Positions 1-8,350 are shown, numbered from the stretch's first letter. The stretch: 64,000 nt of DNA from Plesiomonas sp051652165 (GCF_051652165.1 NZ_JBOFTR010000007.1:124001-188000), one strand, 5' to 3'. Made by a program: numbers and translations. The notes: a model not told the origin generated them from the sequence alone.

Positions 1-1
1 T

Positions 2-1150
2 CCAGCAGGGTCATTTTTGTGGAGTAAAGACGGTCAAATCCGTCAGTATTACCAGCGTGATTGGATGGAGTATGACAACGTCAAAGAGAACCATACTGAT
101 AAAGCGGAATTAAAAGAGGCCTTTGAAGAAGCAGTAAAAAGCCATTTAATGTCAGATGTTCCGTATGGCGTACTGCTGTCAGGTGGATTAGATTCATCAG
201 TGGTCTCTGCAATCACCAAAAAATTTGCCGCCCGCCGTATTGAAGATAATGAGCAGAGCGAAGCATGGTGGCCTCAGTTGCACTCGTTTGCTGTAGGGTT
301 AAAAGGTTCACCTGATTTGGTTGCAGCGCGTGAAGTGGCCAATCATTTAGGCACGGTCCACCATGAAATTCACTTTACGGTACAAGAGGGGCTCGATGCT
401 ATTCGTGATGTGATCTATCACATTGAAACGTATGATGTCACCACGATTAGAGCGTCTACTCCCATGTATTTGATGGCCCGAAAAATTAAAGCAATGGGCA
501 TTAAAATGGTACTGTCAGGTGAAGGTTCAGATGAAGTCTTTGGCGGATACCTTTATTTCCATAAAGCACCGAATGCCAAAGAGCTGCATGAGGAAACGGT
601 ACGGAAACTGGCTGCACTACACATGTTTGACTGTGCTCGAGCTAATAAAGCGATGGCTGCGTGGGGTGTGGAAGCACGCGTGCCTTTCCTTGATAAGCGT
701 TTTCTTGATGTTGCAATGCGTATTAACCCACAAGATAAAATGTGCGGTAACGGTAAAATTGAAAAACATATTATTCGTGAATGTTTTGAAAGTGATTTAC
801 CTAGTAGTATTGCATGGCGGCAAAAAGAGCAATTCTCTGATGGTGTAGGATATAGCTGGATTGATTCGCTAAAAGCACAGGCCGAAGCGCAGATAACAGA
901 GCAACAAATGGAAACTGCACATTTTCGTTTTCCTCACAACACACCAACAACGAAAGAAGCGTATACTTACCGAGTCATTTTTGAAGAGCTGTTCCCACAG
1001 CCGAGTGCTGCTGAGTGTGTTCCAGGAGGCCCTTCAGTTGCGTGTTCATCAGCAAAAGCTATTGAGTGGGATGCGGCATTTAAAAATATGGCCGATCCTT
1101 CTGGACGTGCAGTTTCTGGTATTCATGTTGATGCTTATATAGCTAAATGA
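2..1150 (+). CDS. asnB: Asparagine synthase B, C-terminal part (5' end outside window)
   Basis: Glutamine-hydrolysing asparagine synthetase, which makes asparagine from aspartate, ATP and glutamine in the cytoplasm. The reading frame is already open at the window edge; the TTG near base 17 is not a real start. About 380 residues of a family that is about 554 long are present: the end of the N-terminal glutaminase domain is missing or barely included, and the whole synthetase domain is here. The ATP-pyrophosphatase signature SGGLDSS is near fragment residue 60, followed by the conserved HEIHFTVQEGLDAI and VLSGEGSDEVFGGY blocks. The C-terminus (ECVPGGPSVACSSAKAIEW) is nearly identical to the E. 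coli enzyme. It lies upstream of the Met/Leu/Gln tRNA cluster, as in E. coli. Identification is secure. Confidence 0.97.
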   Translation, partial: PAGSFLWSKDGQIRQYYQRDWMEYDNVKENHTDKAELKEAFEEAVKSHLMSDVPYGVLLSGGLDSSVVSAITKKFAARRIEDNEQSEAWWPQLHSFAVGLKGSPDLVAAREVANHLGTVHHEIHFTVQEGLDAIRDVIYHIETYDVTTIRASTPMYLMARKIKAMGIKMVLSGEGSDEVFGGYLYFHKAPNAKELHEETVRKLAALHMFDCARANKAMAAWGVEARVPFLDKRFLDVAMRINPQDKMCGNGKIEKHIIRECFESDLPSSIAWRQKEQFSDGVGYSWIDSLKAQAEAQITEQQMETAHFRFPHNTPTTKEAYTYRVIFEELFPQPSAAECVPGGPSVACSSAKAIEWDAAFKNMADPSGRAVSGIHVDAYIAK

Positions 1151-1190
1151 TTGTTATCATAAATTTGTTTATTACATAAGTGTAATATTA

Positions 1191-1224
1191 ACAGCACTGA
1201 GACATACAAAATGTACAGTGCTGT
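1191..1224 (+). terminator. Strong hairpin after asnB, probable terminator
   Basis: ACAGCACTG (1191-1199) pairs perfectly with CAGTGCTGT (1216-1224), and ACAT/ATGT continue the stem inside, leaving a five-base loop. It lies 40 bases after the asnB stop. The tail is GGTTTACGTTT rather than a pure T run, so termination is likely but not certain. Confidence 0.5.
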
Positions 1225-1365
1225 GGTTTACGTTTAGATTAGAATCGTTTTGTTAAAACAACCAAATAACCGATTAATTTTTAACCTGTTATTGTCTTTT
1301 TTGCAGCAAACTGGTTGCAAGACAAGCAAACAGTCTAAAATTGGAAAGTTGCTTATAAAAAAGGG

Positions 1366-1394
1366 TTGACGGTTTTCGTTAGGATACGCATAAT
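1366..1394 (+). promoter_or_regulatory. Promoter of the tRNA cluster, stringent type
   Basis: TTGACG (1366-1371) and CATAAT (1389-1394) are separated by 17 bases and followed directly by GCGCCCC. A near-consensus -35 and -10 with a GC-rich discriminator is the usual architecture of stable-RNA promoters under ppGpp control. It lies about 40 bases before the first tRNA, and no other good promoter is visible inside the cluster. Confidence 0.75.
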
Positions 1395-1434
1395 GCGCCC
1401 CGCAACGCCGATAAGGTGATGTGAAATTTGAGAT

Positions 1435-1511
1435 GGCTATGTAGCTCAGCTGGTTAGAGCACAGCACTCATAATGCTGGGGTCACAGGTTCGAATCCCGT
1501 CATAGCCACCA
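1435..1511 (+). tRNA. tRNA-Met (CAT, elongator), copy 1
   Basis: 77 nt with encoded CCA, anticodon CAT in the loop CTCATAA, and T-loop GGTTCGAATCC. It closely matches the E. coli elongator metT/metU tRNA, not the initiator: the acceptor stem GGCTATG/CATAGCC is fully paired. First gene of the nine-tRNA transcript. Confidence 0.97.
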
Positions 1512-1518
1512 TAAATTC

Positions 1519-1603
1519 GCGGAAGTGGCGAAATTGGTATACGCACCAGATTTAGGTTCTGGCGCCGCAAGGTGTGTGGGTTCAAGTCCCACCTTCCGCA
1601 CCA
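1519..1603 (+). tRNA. tRNA-Leu (TAG), copy 1
   Basis: 85 nt with a long variable arm and encoded CCA. The anticodon is TAG in GATTTAGGTT and the acceptor stem is GCGGAAG/CTTCCGC. Closest to E. coli leuW. It starts only 7 nt after the preceding tRNA-Met, so it is cut from the same precursor. Confidence 0.97.
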
Positions 1604-1644
1604 TATCGCTTTAAAGGTTGTTGAGTAACACGGTTTTAGATAAT

Positions 1645-1719
1645 TGGGGTGTCGCCAAGCGGTAAGGCAGTGGGTTTTGATCTCACCATACCCAGGTTCG
1701 AATCCTGGCACCCCAGCCA
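1645..1719 (+). tRNA. tRNA-Gln (TTG), copy 1
   Basis: 75 nt with encoded CCA and acceptor stem TGGGGTG/CACCCCA. The anticodon is TTG in TTTTGAT, which reads CAA (and CAG by wobble). It is of E. coli glnU/glnW type. No CTG-anticodon glutamine tRNA is seen in this cluster, although E. coli has glnV/glnX here. Confidence 0.97.
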
Positions 1720-1802
1720 TATTTCCTGATGAAATATCTGTTAAAAGGCATTTAGTCAGTAAAAAGGTTAATCTGAGACAATAGAATTTGCGAAAATTGA
1801 AT

Positions 1803-1879
1803 GGCTATGTAGCTCAGCTGGTTAGAGCACAGCACTCATAATGCTGGGGTCACAGGTTCGAATCCCGTCATAGCCACCA
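1803..1879 (+). tRNA. tRNA-Met (CAT, elongator), copy 2
   Basis: Identical over its 77 nt to the copy at 1435-1511, including the encoded CCA. The flanking bases differ, so the duplication covers little more than the mature tRNA. Confidence 0.97.
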
Positions 1880-1898
1880 TGAACGAAAATTCACCATT

Positions 1899-1973
1899 TG
1901 GGGTGTCGCCAAGCGGTAAGGCAGTGGGTTTTGATCTCACCATACCCAGGTTCGAATCCTGGCACCCCAGCCA
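1899..1973 (+). tRNA. tRNA-Gln (TTG), copy 2
   Basis: 75 nt, identical to the copy at 1645-1719, with anticodon TTG and encoded CCA. It follows tRNA-Met copy 2 by 19 nt. Confidence 0.97.
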
Positions 1974-1999
1974 AATTATACAAATATTGAATGCCCAGA

Positions 2000-2074
2000 T
2001 GGGGTGTCGCCAAGCGGTAAGGCAGTGGGTTTTGATCTCACCATACCCAGGTTCGAATCCTGGCACCCCAGCCA
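2000..2074 (+). tRNA. tRNA-Gln (TTG), copy 3
   Basis: 75 nt, identical to copies 1 and 2. The two glutamine genes at 1899 and 2000 form a direct tandem pair separated by 26 nt. Confidence 0.97.
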
Positions 2075-2104
2075 TTCAATAATAGCGTTAAAGAAATATG
2101 TGTA

Positions 2105-2181
2105 GGCTATGTAGCTCAGCTGGTTAGAGCACAGCACTCATAATGCTGGGGTCACAGGTTCGAATCCCGTCATAGCCACCA
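2105..2181 (+). tRNA. tRNA-Met (CAT, elongator), copy 3
   Basis: 77 nt, same mature sequence as the other two elongator Met genes, with encoded CCA. Confidence 0.97.
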
Positions 2182-2194
2182 TTGTTTAGATTTT

Positions 2195-2279
2195 GCGGAA
2201 GTGGCGAAATTGGTATACGCACCAGATTTAGGTTCTGGCGCCGCAAGGTGTGTGGGTTCAAGTCCCACCTTCCGCACCA
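2195..2279 (+). tRNA. tRNA-Leu (TAG), copy 2
   Basis: 85 nt, identical to the copy at 1519-1603. The order Met-Leu-Gln is thus repeated at both ends of the cluster, with Met-Gln-Gln between. Confidence 0.97.
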
Positions 2280-2304
2280 TTAATTTAAGTAAGTATTACA
2301 GCAT

Positions 2305-2379
2305 TGGGGTGTCGCCAAGCGGTAAGGCAGTGGGTTTTGATCTCACCATGCCTAGGTTCGAATCCTAGCACCCCAGCCA
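2305..2379 (+). tRNA. tRNA-Gln (TTG), copy 4, with T-arm variant
   Basis: 75 nt with anticodon TTG and encoded CCA. It differs from the other three copies by a paired T-stem change (CTAGG/CCTAG instead of CCAGG/CCTGG) and one variable-loop base (A to G). Because the stem change is compensated, the tRNA should be functional. Confidence 0.96.
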
Positions 2380-2475
2380 TTTTACGATTGATTATCTTCA
2401 AAGATAAGATTGATTTTATTTAAGTTTATGGCAAAGTTACCATTGAAAATTTATGGTATTAAATTAAGTTTTAAC

Positions 2476-2507
2476 AAAAAGCTCACTTATTTATAAGTGG
2501 GCTTTTT
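2476..2507 (+). terminator. Rho-independent terminator of the tRNA operon
   Basis: AAAAAGCTCACTTAT (2476-2490) pairs with ATAAGTGGGCTTTTT (2493-2507) with one mismatch and a very short loop; a T-rich tail follows. It lies about 100 bases after the last tRNA. Confidence 0.85.
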
Positions 2508-2592
2508 GTTGTTTGTTGTTTGATGATGGAATAGGGTTAATTACTAAGGGAATACTGTGTAATCAACACATTGTCTGTGCTGCTTATTTATA

Positions 2593-3819
2593 CTATAAGC
2601 CTAATGCATATTTCAGTGCTTGTTGTTTTAATGGGCCCGATTTATTTGCAACTAATAAACTTAGATTTCTGAAGAGTTGTACAGGCTTTAATTCATTACT
2701 GAATAAAGTGTAGAAAAAATCCATTCCTGACTGCATTAACAGGTTATCGGGCTTGCGACGCCGTTCATAGCGTTGTAATACCTGTAAACTGGCAATATCT
2801 TCTTGGTGCGTTAATGCTTTGTTAAGTACATTGAGTAGCACTTGAACATCTTTAAAACCTAAGTTTACACCTTGCCCTGCAAGCGGGTTAATGGTGTGCG
2901 CTGCATCGCCGATAATAGCTAATCCAGGAAGCACGTAGCGTTGGGCATGCTGCCTGACTAATGGAAAATGTCCGCAGGCGATCACTTCACACTCACCAAG
3001 ACGAGAGGGAAAAGCTTGCTTAATTTGGGTATGTAACTGTTGTGGGCTGAGTTTGGCCAGTTGTTGTATTTTGCTTGGGCTGTCATACCATACCAGTGAA
3101 CCATAATTTCCATGCAGCGGTAAAAATGCACGCGGGCCAGTAGGGTAGAATTTTTGCCAAGTAATATCTTGCTGAGGCTGTACAGTTTTTATATTGATAA
3201 GTAAACATGATTGCCGATATTGCCAACCAGTTAGGCCAATATGTGCTTGCTGCCTAACCTGCGAATGTGCACCATCAGCACCAATTAATAGGCGAGGCAG
3301 GAGTGTTTGCTGGTTATTTAATGTGATACTCCAACCTGTCGGTGTTGAGCGCATCTGTTGAATATGCTGCGGGCAAAGTACAGTAATATTAGGCTCACTT
3401 TCTAGAGCTTGCCACAGTGCAAGTTGAATCAAACGATTTTCAACAATATGTCCAAGCTCTGCAATATTCAGTTCATTTGCTGAAAAGTGAGTACTTGCAC
3501 CTTCCCATTCCCAAGTTTCAAGATGGCGATAGGGACAGGTGCGCATCGCCAGAATGGTTGACCATACATTAAGCTTTTCAAGCAAGTGAATGGAGGCCAA
3601 GCTAATTGCTGAAACACGCAAATCAGGTAATGCGTTAGCATTCCATGGTTGTGGCTTAGTTTGTTCAATCAGCGTAACGTGCAAGCCTAAACGCGCTGCG
3701 CCAAGCGCAAGTGCTGCTCCGATCATTCCAGCACCGACCACAAGCAAATCAGGTTGTGCGAAGTCAGGTTGTATTGTTGATAGGAGGGGGAGAGTATGAG
3801 CGAGAGTAGAACTGTGCAC
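2593..3819 (-). CDS. ubiF: UbiF-type ubiquinone biosynthesis C6 hydroxylase
   Basis: FAD-dependent monooxygenase that hydroxylates the demethoxy-ubiquinol ring (3-demethoxyubiquinol 3-hydroxylase) in the aerobic ubiquinone pathway, working at the membrane-associated Ubi complex. The 408 residues carry the N-terminal dinucleotide-binding motif VVGAGMIGAALALG (about residues 27-40), the GADGAHSQVR motif near 195, and the second FAD signature GDAAHTINPLAGQGVNLG near 300. UbiF-specific blocks ISAIS, YRHLETWEWE and the C-terminal LKQQALKYALGL match E. coli UbiF, which is 391 long. The N-terminus is about 17 residues longer; no internal Met before residue 32 could shorten it. It sits between the tRNA cluster and fldA, as in E. 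coli. Confidence 0.93.
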   Translation of the reverse strand: MHSSTLAHTLPLLSTIQPDFAQPDLLVVGAGMIGAALALGAARLGLHVTLIEQTKPQPWNANALPDLRVSAISLASIHLLEKLNVWSTILAMRTCPYRHLETWEWEGASTHFSANELNIAELGHIVENRLIQLALWQALESEPNITVLCPQHIQQMRSTPTGWSITLNNQQTLLPRLLIGADGAHSQVRQQAHIGLTGWQYRQSCLLINIKTVQPQQDITWQKFYPTGPRAFLPLHGNYGSLVWYDSPSKIQQLAKLSPQQLHTQIKQAFPSRLGECEVIACGHFPLVRQHAQRYVLPGLAIIGDAAHTINPLAGQGVNLGFKDVQVLLNVLNKALTHQEDIASLQVLQRYERRRKPDNLLMQSGMDFFYTLFSNELKPVQLFRNLSLLVANKSGPLKQQALKYALGL

Positions 3820-3936
3820 TATGGTGAGTACCTTGATGATTAAGTGGTTATTATTAATAAATAATTATTGTTAAATCGTCAGATGAGTTTACCGTGTTTT
3901 TATCTTCTTTGCTGTGTGTTGCAAATCAGCACGAAT

Positions 3937-3962
3937 AAAAAAACCCGTAAAAACGGGCTTGT
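3937..3962 (-). terminator. Terminator after fldA
   Basis: On the minus strand CCCGT-tttt-ACGGG is followed by seven T residues (positions 3943 down to 3937). It lies 20 bases beyond the fldA stop and closes the leftward fldA transcript before ubiF. Confidence 0.75.
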
Positions 3963-3979
3963 TTGTTGTTAATTATTGC

Positions 3980-4507
3980 TTAGTTATCAAGTTCAGCCAA
4001 GCACATCTCTTCGTAAACTTGTTTAACCCAGCTATCAACGCGTTGAGCTGTTAACTCTGGCTGGCGGTCTTCATCAATACACAAACCGACAAAATGTTTA
4101 TCGTCACTTAATGCTTTTGACGCTTCAAAATGATAACCCTCAGTTGGCCATTGTCCTACAAGGATTGCACCATGGGCTTCAACAATATCACGAACAGTAC
4201 CCATCGCATCGCAAAAGTACTCGGCATAGTCTTCTTGATCGCCACACCCAAAGATAGCAACTAATTTATTAGTAAAATCAATTTCTTCAAGAGTAGGGAA
4301 GAAGTCATCCCAATCACACTGGGCTTCACCGTAATACCATGTGGGGATGCCAAGCAGTAACAGATCAAAGTTATTAATATCCTCTTTGCTGCTTTTGGCA
4401 ATATCTCGGACATCAACCAGATGTTTGCCAAGCTGTTTTTGGATCATCTTGGCGATGTTTTCGGTATTGCCAGTATCGCTGCCAAAGAAAATTCCTACAC
4501 TTGCCAT
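3980..4507 (-). CDS. fldA: Flavodoxin I
   Basis: Small FMN electron carrier that feeds radical-SAM and other reductive enzymes (for example MetH reactivation, IspG/IspH, BioB). 175 residues against 176 in E. coli. The phosphate-binding loop GSDTGNTE is at residues 9-16. The FMN-stacking segments are GIPTWYYGEAQCDWDDF near residue 54-70 and FGCGDQEDYAEYFCDA near 88-103. A Shine-Dalgarno AGGTAGAG sits just before the ATG. ybfE ends 17 bases upstream and probably belongs to the same transcript. In E. coli fur follows fldA directly; here a terminator and then ubiF follow, and fur is at 29.7 kb. Confidence 0.97.
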   Translation of the reverse strand: MASVGIFFGSDTGNTENIAKMIQKQLGKHLVDVRDIAKSSKEDINNFDLLLLGIPTWYYGEAQCDWDDFFPTLEEIDFTNKLVAIFGCGDQEDYAEYFCDAMGTVRDIVEAHGAILVGQWPTEGYHFEASKALSDDKHFVGLCIDEDRQPELTAQRVDSWVKQVYEEMCLAELDN

Positions 4508-4524
4508 TCTCTCTACCTTAATGT

Positions 4525-4839
4525 CTATTTTGTGCTGTCAGTATGATTAAGTGCGAACTCTGCCGCGTCTAAGCCTAATCTTTCCAACAAAATACGTTCA
4601 ATTAATTCACCACGGCTCAACGCATGATCGTGAGCCAGTTCATTTAATGTTGCGACCACTCGGCTATCTATTTTTAGCTCGATTCTGCGTAGCCCTTTTG
4701 ACTTATCTCGCTTAAGTTGGTTACGTTTATTGATACGTAACTGTTCATGACGAGGAAGCGGATTCGTTTTCGGCCGACCAGGGCGGCGTTCATCTGCAAA
4801 TAAATCCAGAGTGGTACGATCGGTATTCTCTTTTGCCAT
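4525..4839 (-). CDS. ybfE: YbfE-like ribbon-helix-helix protein
   Basis: 104-residue basic protein matching E. coli YbfE (97 residues), which is LexA-regulated. The shared N-terminus is DRTTLDLFADERRPGRPKTNPL, and the segment LRRIELKIDSRVVATLNELA followed by LSRGELIERILLERL looks like a ribbon-helix-helix (MetJ/Arc type) DNA-binding fold. Its target is unknown. The gene lies 17 bases before fldA and 30 bases after the DUF2788 gene, suggesting one operon. I see no clear LexA box (CTG-N10-CAG) directly upstream, unlike the E. coli gene. Confidence 0.85.
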   Translation of the reverse strand: MAKENTDRTTLDLFADERRPGRPKTNPLPRHEQLRINKRNQLKRDKSKGLRRIELKIDSRVVATLNELAHDHALSRGELIERILLERLGLDAAEFALNHTDSTK

Positions 4840-4869
4840 TTAAACTACACATGTTGCTCTTGCGAAGAC

Positions 4870-5091
4870 TCAACCAATACCAGCACCCTCCCAGAGCAAC
4901 TGGATCAGACCTTTGGCAACAAATCCCGCACAGCCAAGGAACAAGACTAGCCAGACAATGCAGCGGCCAAATGGAGGCACATTGCCACGTTTCAACACAT
5001 CTTGTATTGCCATTCCAATAAAAAAGAAGATAACAATAAAAAAGAGATTAAGGCCAATAGCCTCAAGCGTTTCCATGTGTCGATAAATCAT
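4870..5091 (-). CDS. DUF2788 family small membrane protein
   Basis: Small inner-membrane protein of unknown function. The frame opens at 5115, but the Met at 5091 (MIYRHMETLEAIGLN) fits the usual N-terminus of DUF2788 proteins and has a GGA-containing site upstream, giving 73 residues. Two hydrophobic segments are visible, LNLFFIVIFFFIGMAI and IVWLVLFLGCAGFVAKGLI, joined by the conserved loop QDVLKRGNVPPFGR. It precedes ybfE and fldA on the same strand. E. coli has no counterpart at this place; DUF2788 proteins are common in Vibrio and related bacteria. Confidence 0.8.
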   Translation of the reverse strand: MIYRHMETLEAIGLNLFFIVIFFFIGMAIQDVLKRGNVPPFGRCIVWLVLFLGCAGFVAKGLIQLLWEGAGIG

Positions 5092-5152
5092 GTGGCAATT
5101 CCATTTTGCCGACAAATATAGATCTGAACTATATCATAGCGTCTGCAGCCTG

Positions 5153-5917
5153 TTAACGGGAAACCGTCAGCAAAAATCGCCGAATAGTACGCAGAACAGC
5201 ATCAGGTTTTTCAGCATGTAACCAATGGCCAGTGCCAGCAACGATATGTGCTTTTGCTGCAGGAAATTGACGCATAATTTGTTCACGGTATTGATCTTGA
5301 ATATAGGAGGAGCGTTCACCTTTAATAAAAAGTGTTGGCCCGTGCCATGGTAAGCCTTCTTGCCAACCGACAATGTTGGTATATTGGTGCTCTAAAGCGG
5401 TAACATTAAAACGCCAGCGGCTTTCTGCATGAGCATCAAATGATTTTAACAAAAATAAGATTACACCCTCTTCTTTTAAAAAAGGCTGCATTAAGCTAGC
5501 TGCAGTATTACGACGAGTAGGTTTCGCTTGGCTTACGGCATGTAATGCTTTAAACACGTTATCATGGCGGCGAACTTGGTAATCAACCGGTGACATATCC
5601 AAGATAATTAGATGCTCTACACGATCAGGTGCAAGTTGAGCAATCTTCATTGCCACTTTTCCTCCCATAGAGTGGCCAATAAATGTTGCTGTAGCAATAT
5701 TTAGATAATCAAGGAGGGTGATAATATCTTCAGCCATCAGGCTATAATTCATGTGCTCACTGAAAAAACTTTGCCCATGGTTGCGAAGATCAACGTGTAC
5801 GATATGATGATCTTTAACCAGGTCTCGTGCAAGTAATCCTAAATTATCTAATGTGCCAAATAGCCCATGAATGAGCACTAAAGTTGGACCTTGCCCCTGT
5901 TGTTTGTAGTTGATCAT
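5153..5917 (-). CDS. ybfF: YbfF alpha/beta-hydrolase (acyl-CoA esterase)
   Basis: 254-residue esterase of the alpha/beta-hydrolase fold. The oxyanion region is LVLIHGLFGTLDNLG, the nucleophile elbow is GHSMGGK (Ser near 91), and the catalytic His is in AGTGHWLHAEKPDAV near the C-terminus. E. coli YbfF hydrolyses palmitoyl-CoA and short esters in vitro; the physiological substrate is unclear. It is divergent from seqA, exactly as in E. coli, with about 90 bases between the starts. Confidence 0.92.
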   Translation of the reverse strand: MINYKQQGQGPTLVLIHGLFGTLDNLGLLARDLVKDHHIVHVDLRNHGQSFFSEHMNYSLMAEDIITLLDYLNIATATFIGHSMGGKVAMKIAQLAPDRVEHLIILDMSPVDYQVRRHDNVFKALHAVSQAKPTRRNTAASLMQPFLKEEGVILFLLKSFDAHAESRWRFNVTALEHQYTNIVGWQEGLPWHGPTLFIKGERSSYIQDQYREQIMRQFPAAKAHIVAGTGHWLHAEKPDAVLRTIRRFLLTVSR

Positions 5918-5961
5918 AAGCTAAACCAAGTTGGTGTATAGAGAATCATGGCCTGAAAAGG

Positions 5962-5967
5962 TATAAT
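5962..5967 (+). promoter_or_regulatory. Candidate -10 element for seqA
   Basis: A perfect TATAAT lies 40 bases before the seqA ATG in the short divergent ybfF-seqA gap. I find no good -35 at 16-18 bases, so only the -10 can be supported. Confidence 0.35.
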
Positions 5968-6006
5968 CACACAGTTATTCATGCAAGAGAACGATATTGG
6001 ATCGAC

Positions 6007-6528
6007 ATGAAAATCATTGAAGTAGACGAAGAGTTGTACCGCTACATTGCAAGTCATACCCAGCATATTGGTGAGAGTGCCTCTGAAATTTTACGCCGAA
6101 TGCTGAGTTTGTCACCCAATACTGAGCCTCGTAGCCCAGGGATCGTGGTTAGCCGCGATGCAGGAAAAGAGAATACTGTAGATCGCGTACGTGCTATTCG
6201 TGAGCTTTTGTTATCAGATGAATATGCAGTGCAGACAAAAGCCATTGGGCGTTTCATGCTGATCCTCTCTTTTTTGTATTCACTCGATGTATTAGGATTT
6301 ACTGCCGCTACTGAAGAGTTGCGGGGCCGTACTCGTGTCTATTTTGCAGAAGATGAAGCAACATTATTGCAACACGGTACGCACACAAAACCTAAAGTTA
6401 TTCCAAATACACCGTACTGGGTTATCACCAATACTAATTCTGGCCGCAAACGCGCGATGATCGAACAGATCATGAGTGGTATGCAGTTCCCGTCGGAACT
6501 GACAGAGAAAGTTTGCAGCACTATTTGA
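6007..6528 (+). CDS. seqA: SeqA, negative regulator of replication initiation
   Basis: Binds hemimethylated GATC pairs, sequesters oriC after initiation and organises newly replicated DNA. 173 residues against 181 in E. coli. The N-terminal oligomerisation helix region (EVDEELYRYIASHTQHIGES) and the C-terminal DNA-binding part are both present. The latter includes TNTNSGRKRAMIEQIM (about residues 139-154), which holds the residues that contact the methylated GATC. pgm follows within 30 bases, the same seqA-pgm operon as in E. coli. The presence of seqA implies Dam methylation in this organism. Confidence 0.97.
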   Translation: MKIIEVDEELYRYIASHTQHIGESASEILRRMLSLSPNTEPRSPGIVVSRDAGKENTVDRVRAIRELLLSDEYAVQTKAIGRFMLILSFLYSLDVLGFTAATEELRGRTRVYFAEDEATLLQHGTHTKPKVIPNTPYWVITNTNSGRKRAMIEQIMSGMQFPSELTEKVCSTI

Positions 6529-6553
6529 GTTGAGCGTTAGGGAGCAACGCCGT

Positions 6554-8203
6554 ATGGCAATTCATCCTCGAGCTGGGCAACAAGCTCAACAAGACGATTT
6601 GATCAATATTGGTCAACTTGTTTCTGAATATTATGTGTTACAACCTGATCCGACTAACCCTGCACATGCTGTTCAGTTTGGTACATCAGGTCATCGTGGT
6701 AGTTCAGTAAACAGCAGTTTTAATCAATCACACATTCTTGCAATTGCACAAGCTATTGCTGAAATTAGGGTTAAACAAGGTATTTTAGGCCCTTGTTTTG
6801 TGGGTAAAGATACTCATGCATTGTCAGAGCCTGCATTTATTTCAGTGATCGAAGTGCTGATTGCGAATGGTGTACAAGTTATTGTTCAAGAGAATAATGG
6901 TTTTACACCAACACCTGCGGTTTCTTACAGCATACTATGCCATAACAATGCTAATGGAGCGTTGGCAGATGGTATTGTCATTACGCCTTCTCATAACCCA
7001 CCTCAAGATGGTGGTATTAAGTATAATCCACCTAATGGTGGTCCTGCTGATACCAATATTACGAAGGTGATTGAGCAACGCGCTAATGATCTTATTGCCG
7101 GTAATTTAGCTGATGTACGTCGTGTACCGTTTAGCGAAGCATTAAGCAATGAGTTGTTGTTGCAAAAAGATCTAGTACAAGCCTATGTCGAAGATTTAGT
7201 CAATGTTGTTGATATGGACGCCATCCGCAATGCAGGGCTAAAACTCGGTGTTGATCCACTTGGTGGAGCAGGAATTGAGTACTGGAAACGGATAGCGACA
7301 CATTACCAACTTGATCTTACTCTGGTAAATGATCAAATTGATCCCTCTTTCCGTTTTATGCCATTAGACAAAGATGGTGCGATTCGTATGGATTGTTCAT
7401 CGCCCTATTCAATGGCAGGTTTGTTGGCACTGAAAGATAAATTTGATCTGGCATTTGGTAATGATCCTGATTATGACCGCCACGGTATTGTCACTCCTGT
7501 AGGCTTGATGAATCCAAATCACTATCTGGCCGTTGCCATTGATTACCTGTTTAGCCATCGTCCACAGTGGAATACTGAGGTAGGAGTGGGGAAAACGTTG
7601 GTCTCAAGTGCCATGATTGATCGTGTTGTATCTGCACTCGATCGCCGTTTAGTTGAAGTGCCGGTTGGTTTTAAATGGTTTGTTGATGGTTTACACGAAG
7701 GTTGGCTGGGTTTTGGTGGTGAAGAGAGTGCAGGAGCATCATTCCTGCGTTTTAACGGCAGTGCATGGTCAACAGACAAAGATGGTATTATTTTATGTCT
7801 ATTAGCTGCTGAAATAACTGCAGTTACGGGGCTAAATCCACAACAGCACTATACACAGTTAGCAGAAAAGTTTGGTCAACCTTACTATTCACGTATTCAA
7901 GCTACGGCAAACAGTGCACAAAAAGCTATTTTAAGCCGGTTATCTCCAGAAATGGTGAGTGCAGACTCACTCGCTGGCGATCCGATTATTGCTCGTTTAA
8001 CCAATGCTCCAGGTAATAATGCGCCAATTGGTGGACTGAAAATTGTGACTCCAAATGGTTGGTTTGCAGCGCGCCCTTCAGGTACTGAAAACGTCTACAA
8101 AATTTATTGTGAAAGTTTTGTAAGTGAAGAACATCTGAAATTGATTGAAACACAAGCTGTGCAAATTATTGATCGTATTCTATCTGAGGCGTTGGTGGTT
8201 TAA
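6554..8203 (+). CDS. pgm: Phosphoglucomutase
   Basis: Alpha-D-phosphohexomutase that interconverts glucose-1-phosphate and glucose-6-phosphate, linking glycolysis to UDP-glucose and polysaccharide synthesis. The frame opens earlier, but ATG 6554 (MAIHPRAG) matches the E. coli N-terminus and has TTAGGGAG ten bases upstream, giving 549 residues against 546. The phosphoserine loop is TPSHNPPQDGGIK near residue 146, the Mg-binding loop DPDYDRHG near 305, the sugar loop GEESAGAS near 390, and the phosphate-binding loop RPSGTENVYK near 515. It is translated just after seqA. Confidence 0.97.
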   Translation: MAIHPRAGQQAQQDDLINIGQLVSEYYVLQPDPTNPAHAVQFGTSGHRGSSVNSSFNQSHILAIAQAIAEIRVKQGILGPCFVGKDTHALSEPAFISVIEVLIANGVQVIVQENNGFTPTPAVSYSILCHNNANGALADGIVITPSHNPPQDGGIKYNPPNGGPADTNITKVIEQRANDLIAGNLADVRRVPFSEALSNELLLQKDLVQAYVEDLVNVVDMDAIRNAGLKLGVDPLGGAGIEYWKRIATHYQLDLTLVNDQIDPSFRFMPLDKDGAIRMDCSSPYSMAGLLALKDKFDLAFGNDPDYDRHGIVTPVGLMNPNHYLAVAIDYLFSHRPQWNTEVGVGKTLVSSAMIDRVVSALDRRLVEVPVGFKWFVDGLHEGWLGFGGEESAGASFLRFNGSAWSTDKDGIILCLLAAEITAVTGLNPQQHYTQLAEKFGQPYYSRIQATANSAQKAILSRLSPEMVSADSLAGDPIIARLTNAPGNNAPIGGLKIVTPNGWFAARPSGTENVYKIYCESFVSEEHLKLIETQAVQIIDRILSEALVV

Positions 8204-8316
8204 AGCTGTAAAGTAACGCTCTGATCAAGCAAAGTAATGATGAAATTTTAATGTTTTAGCTTTAACTTCATCGATTTTATTGTATCTGTTGTATTTTGAA
8301 TAAAGATATCACATAT

Positions 8317-8350
8317 AAAGCACACTGTTTCTGACAGTGTGCTTTTTTAT
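8317..8350 (+). terminator. Terminator of seqA-pgm
   Basis: AAAGCACACTGT and ACAGTGTGCTTT form a 12-bp stem with a small loop and run into TTTTTT. It is about 115 bases after the pgm stop. Confidence 0.9.

Noticed and set aside
1234..2082. Open frames of 67-88 codons across the tRNA cluster with recurring 'MAGVPGFEPGYGEI' translations
   Set aside because: They are translations of the tRNA genes, mostly on the antisense strand, a common annotation artefact.
4840..4869. LexA box upstream of ybfE
   Set aside because: I searched for CTG-N10-CAG near the start and found no acceptable match.
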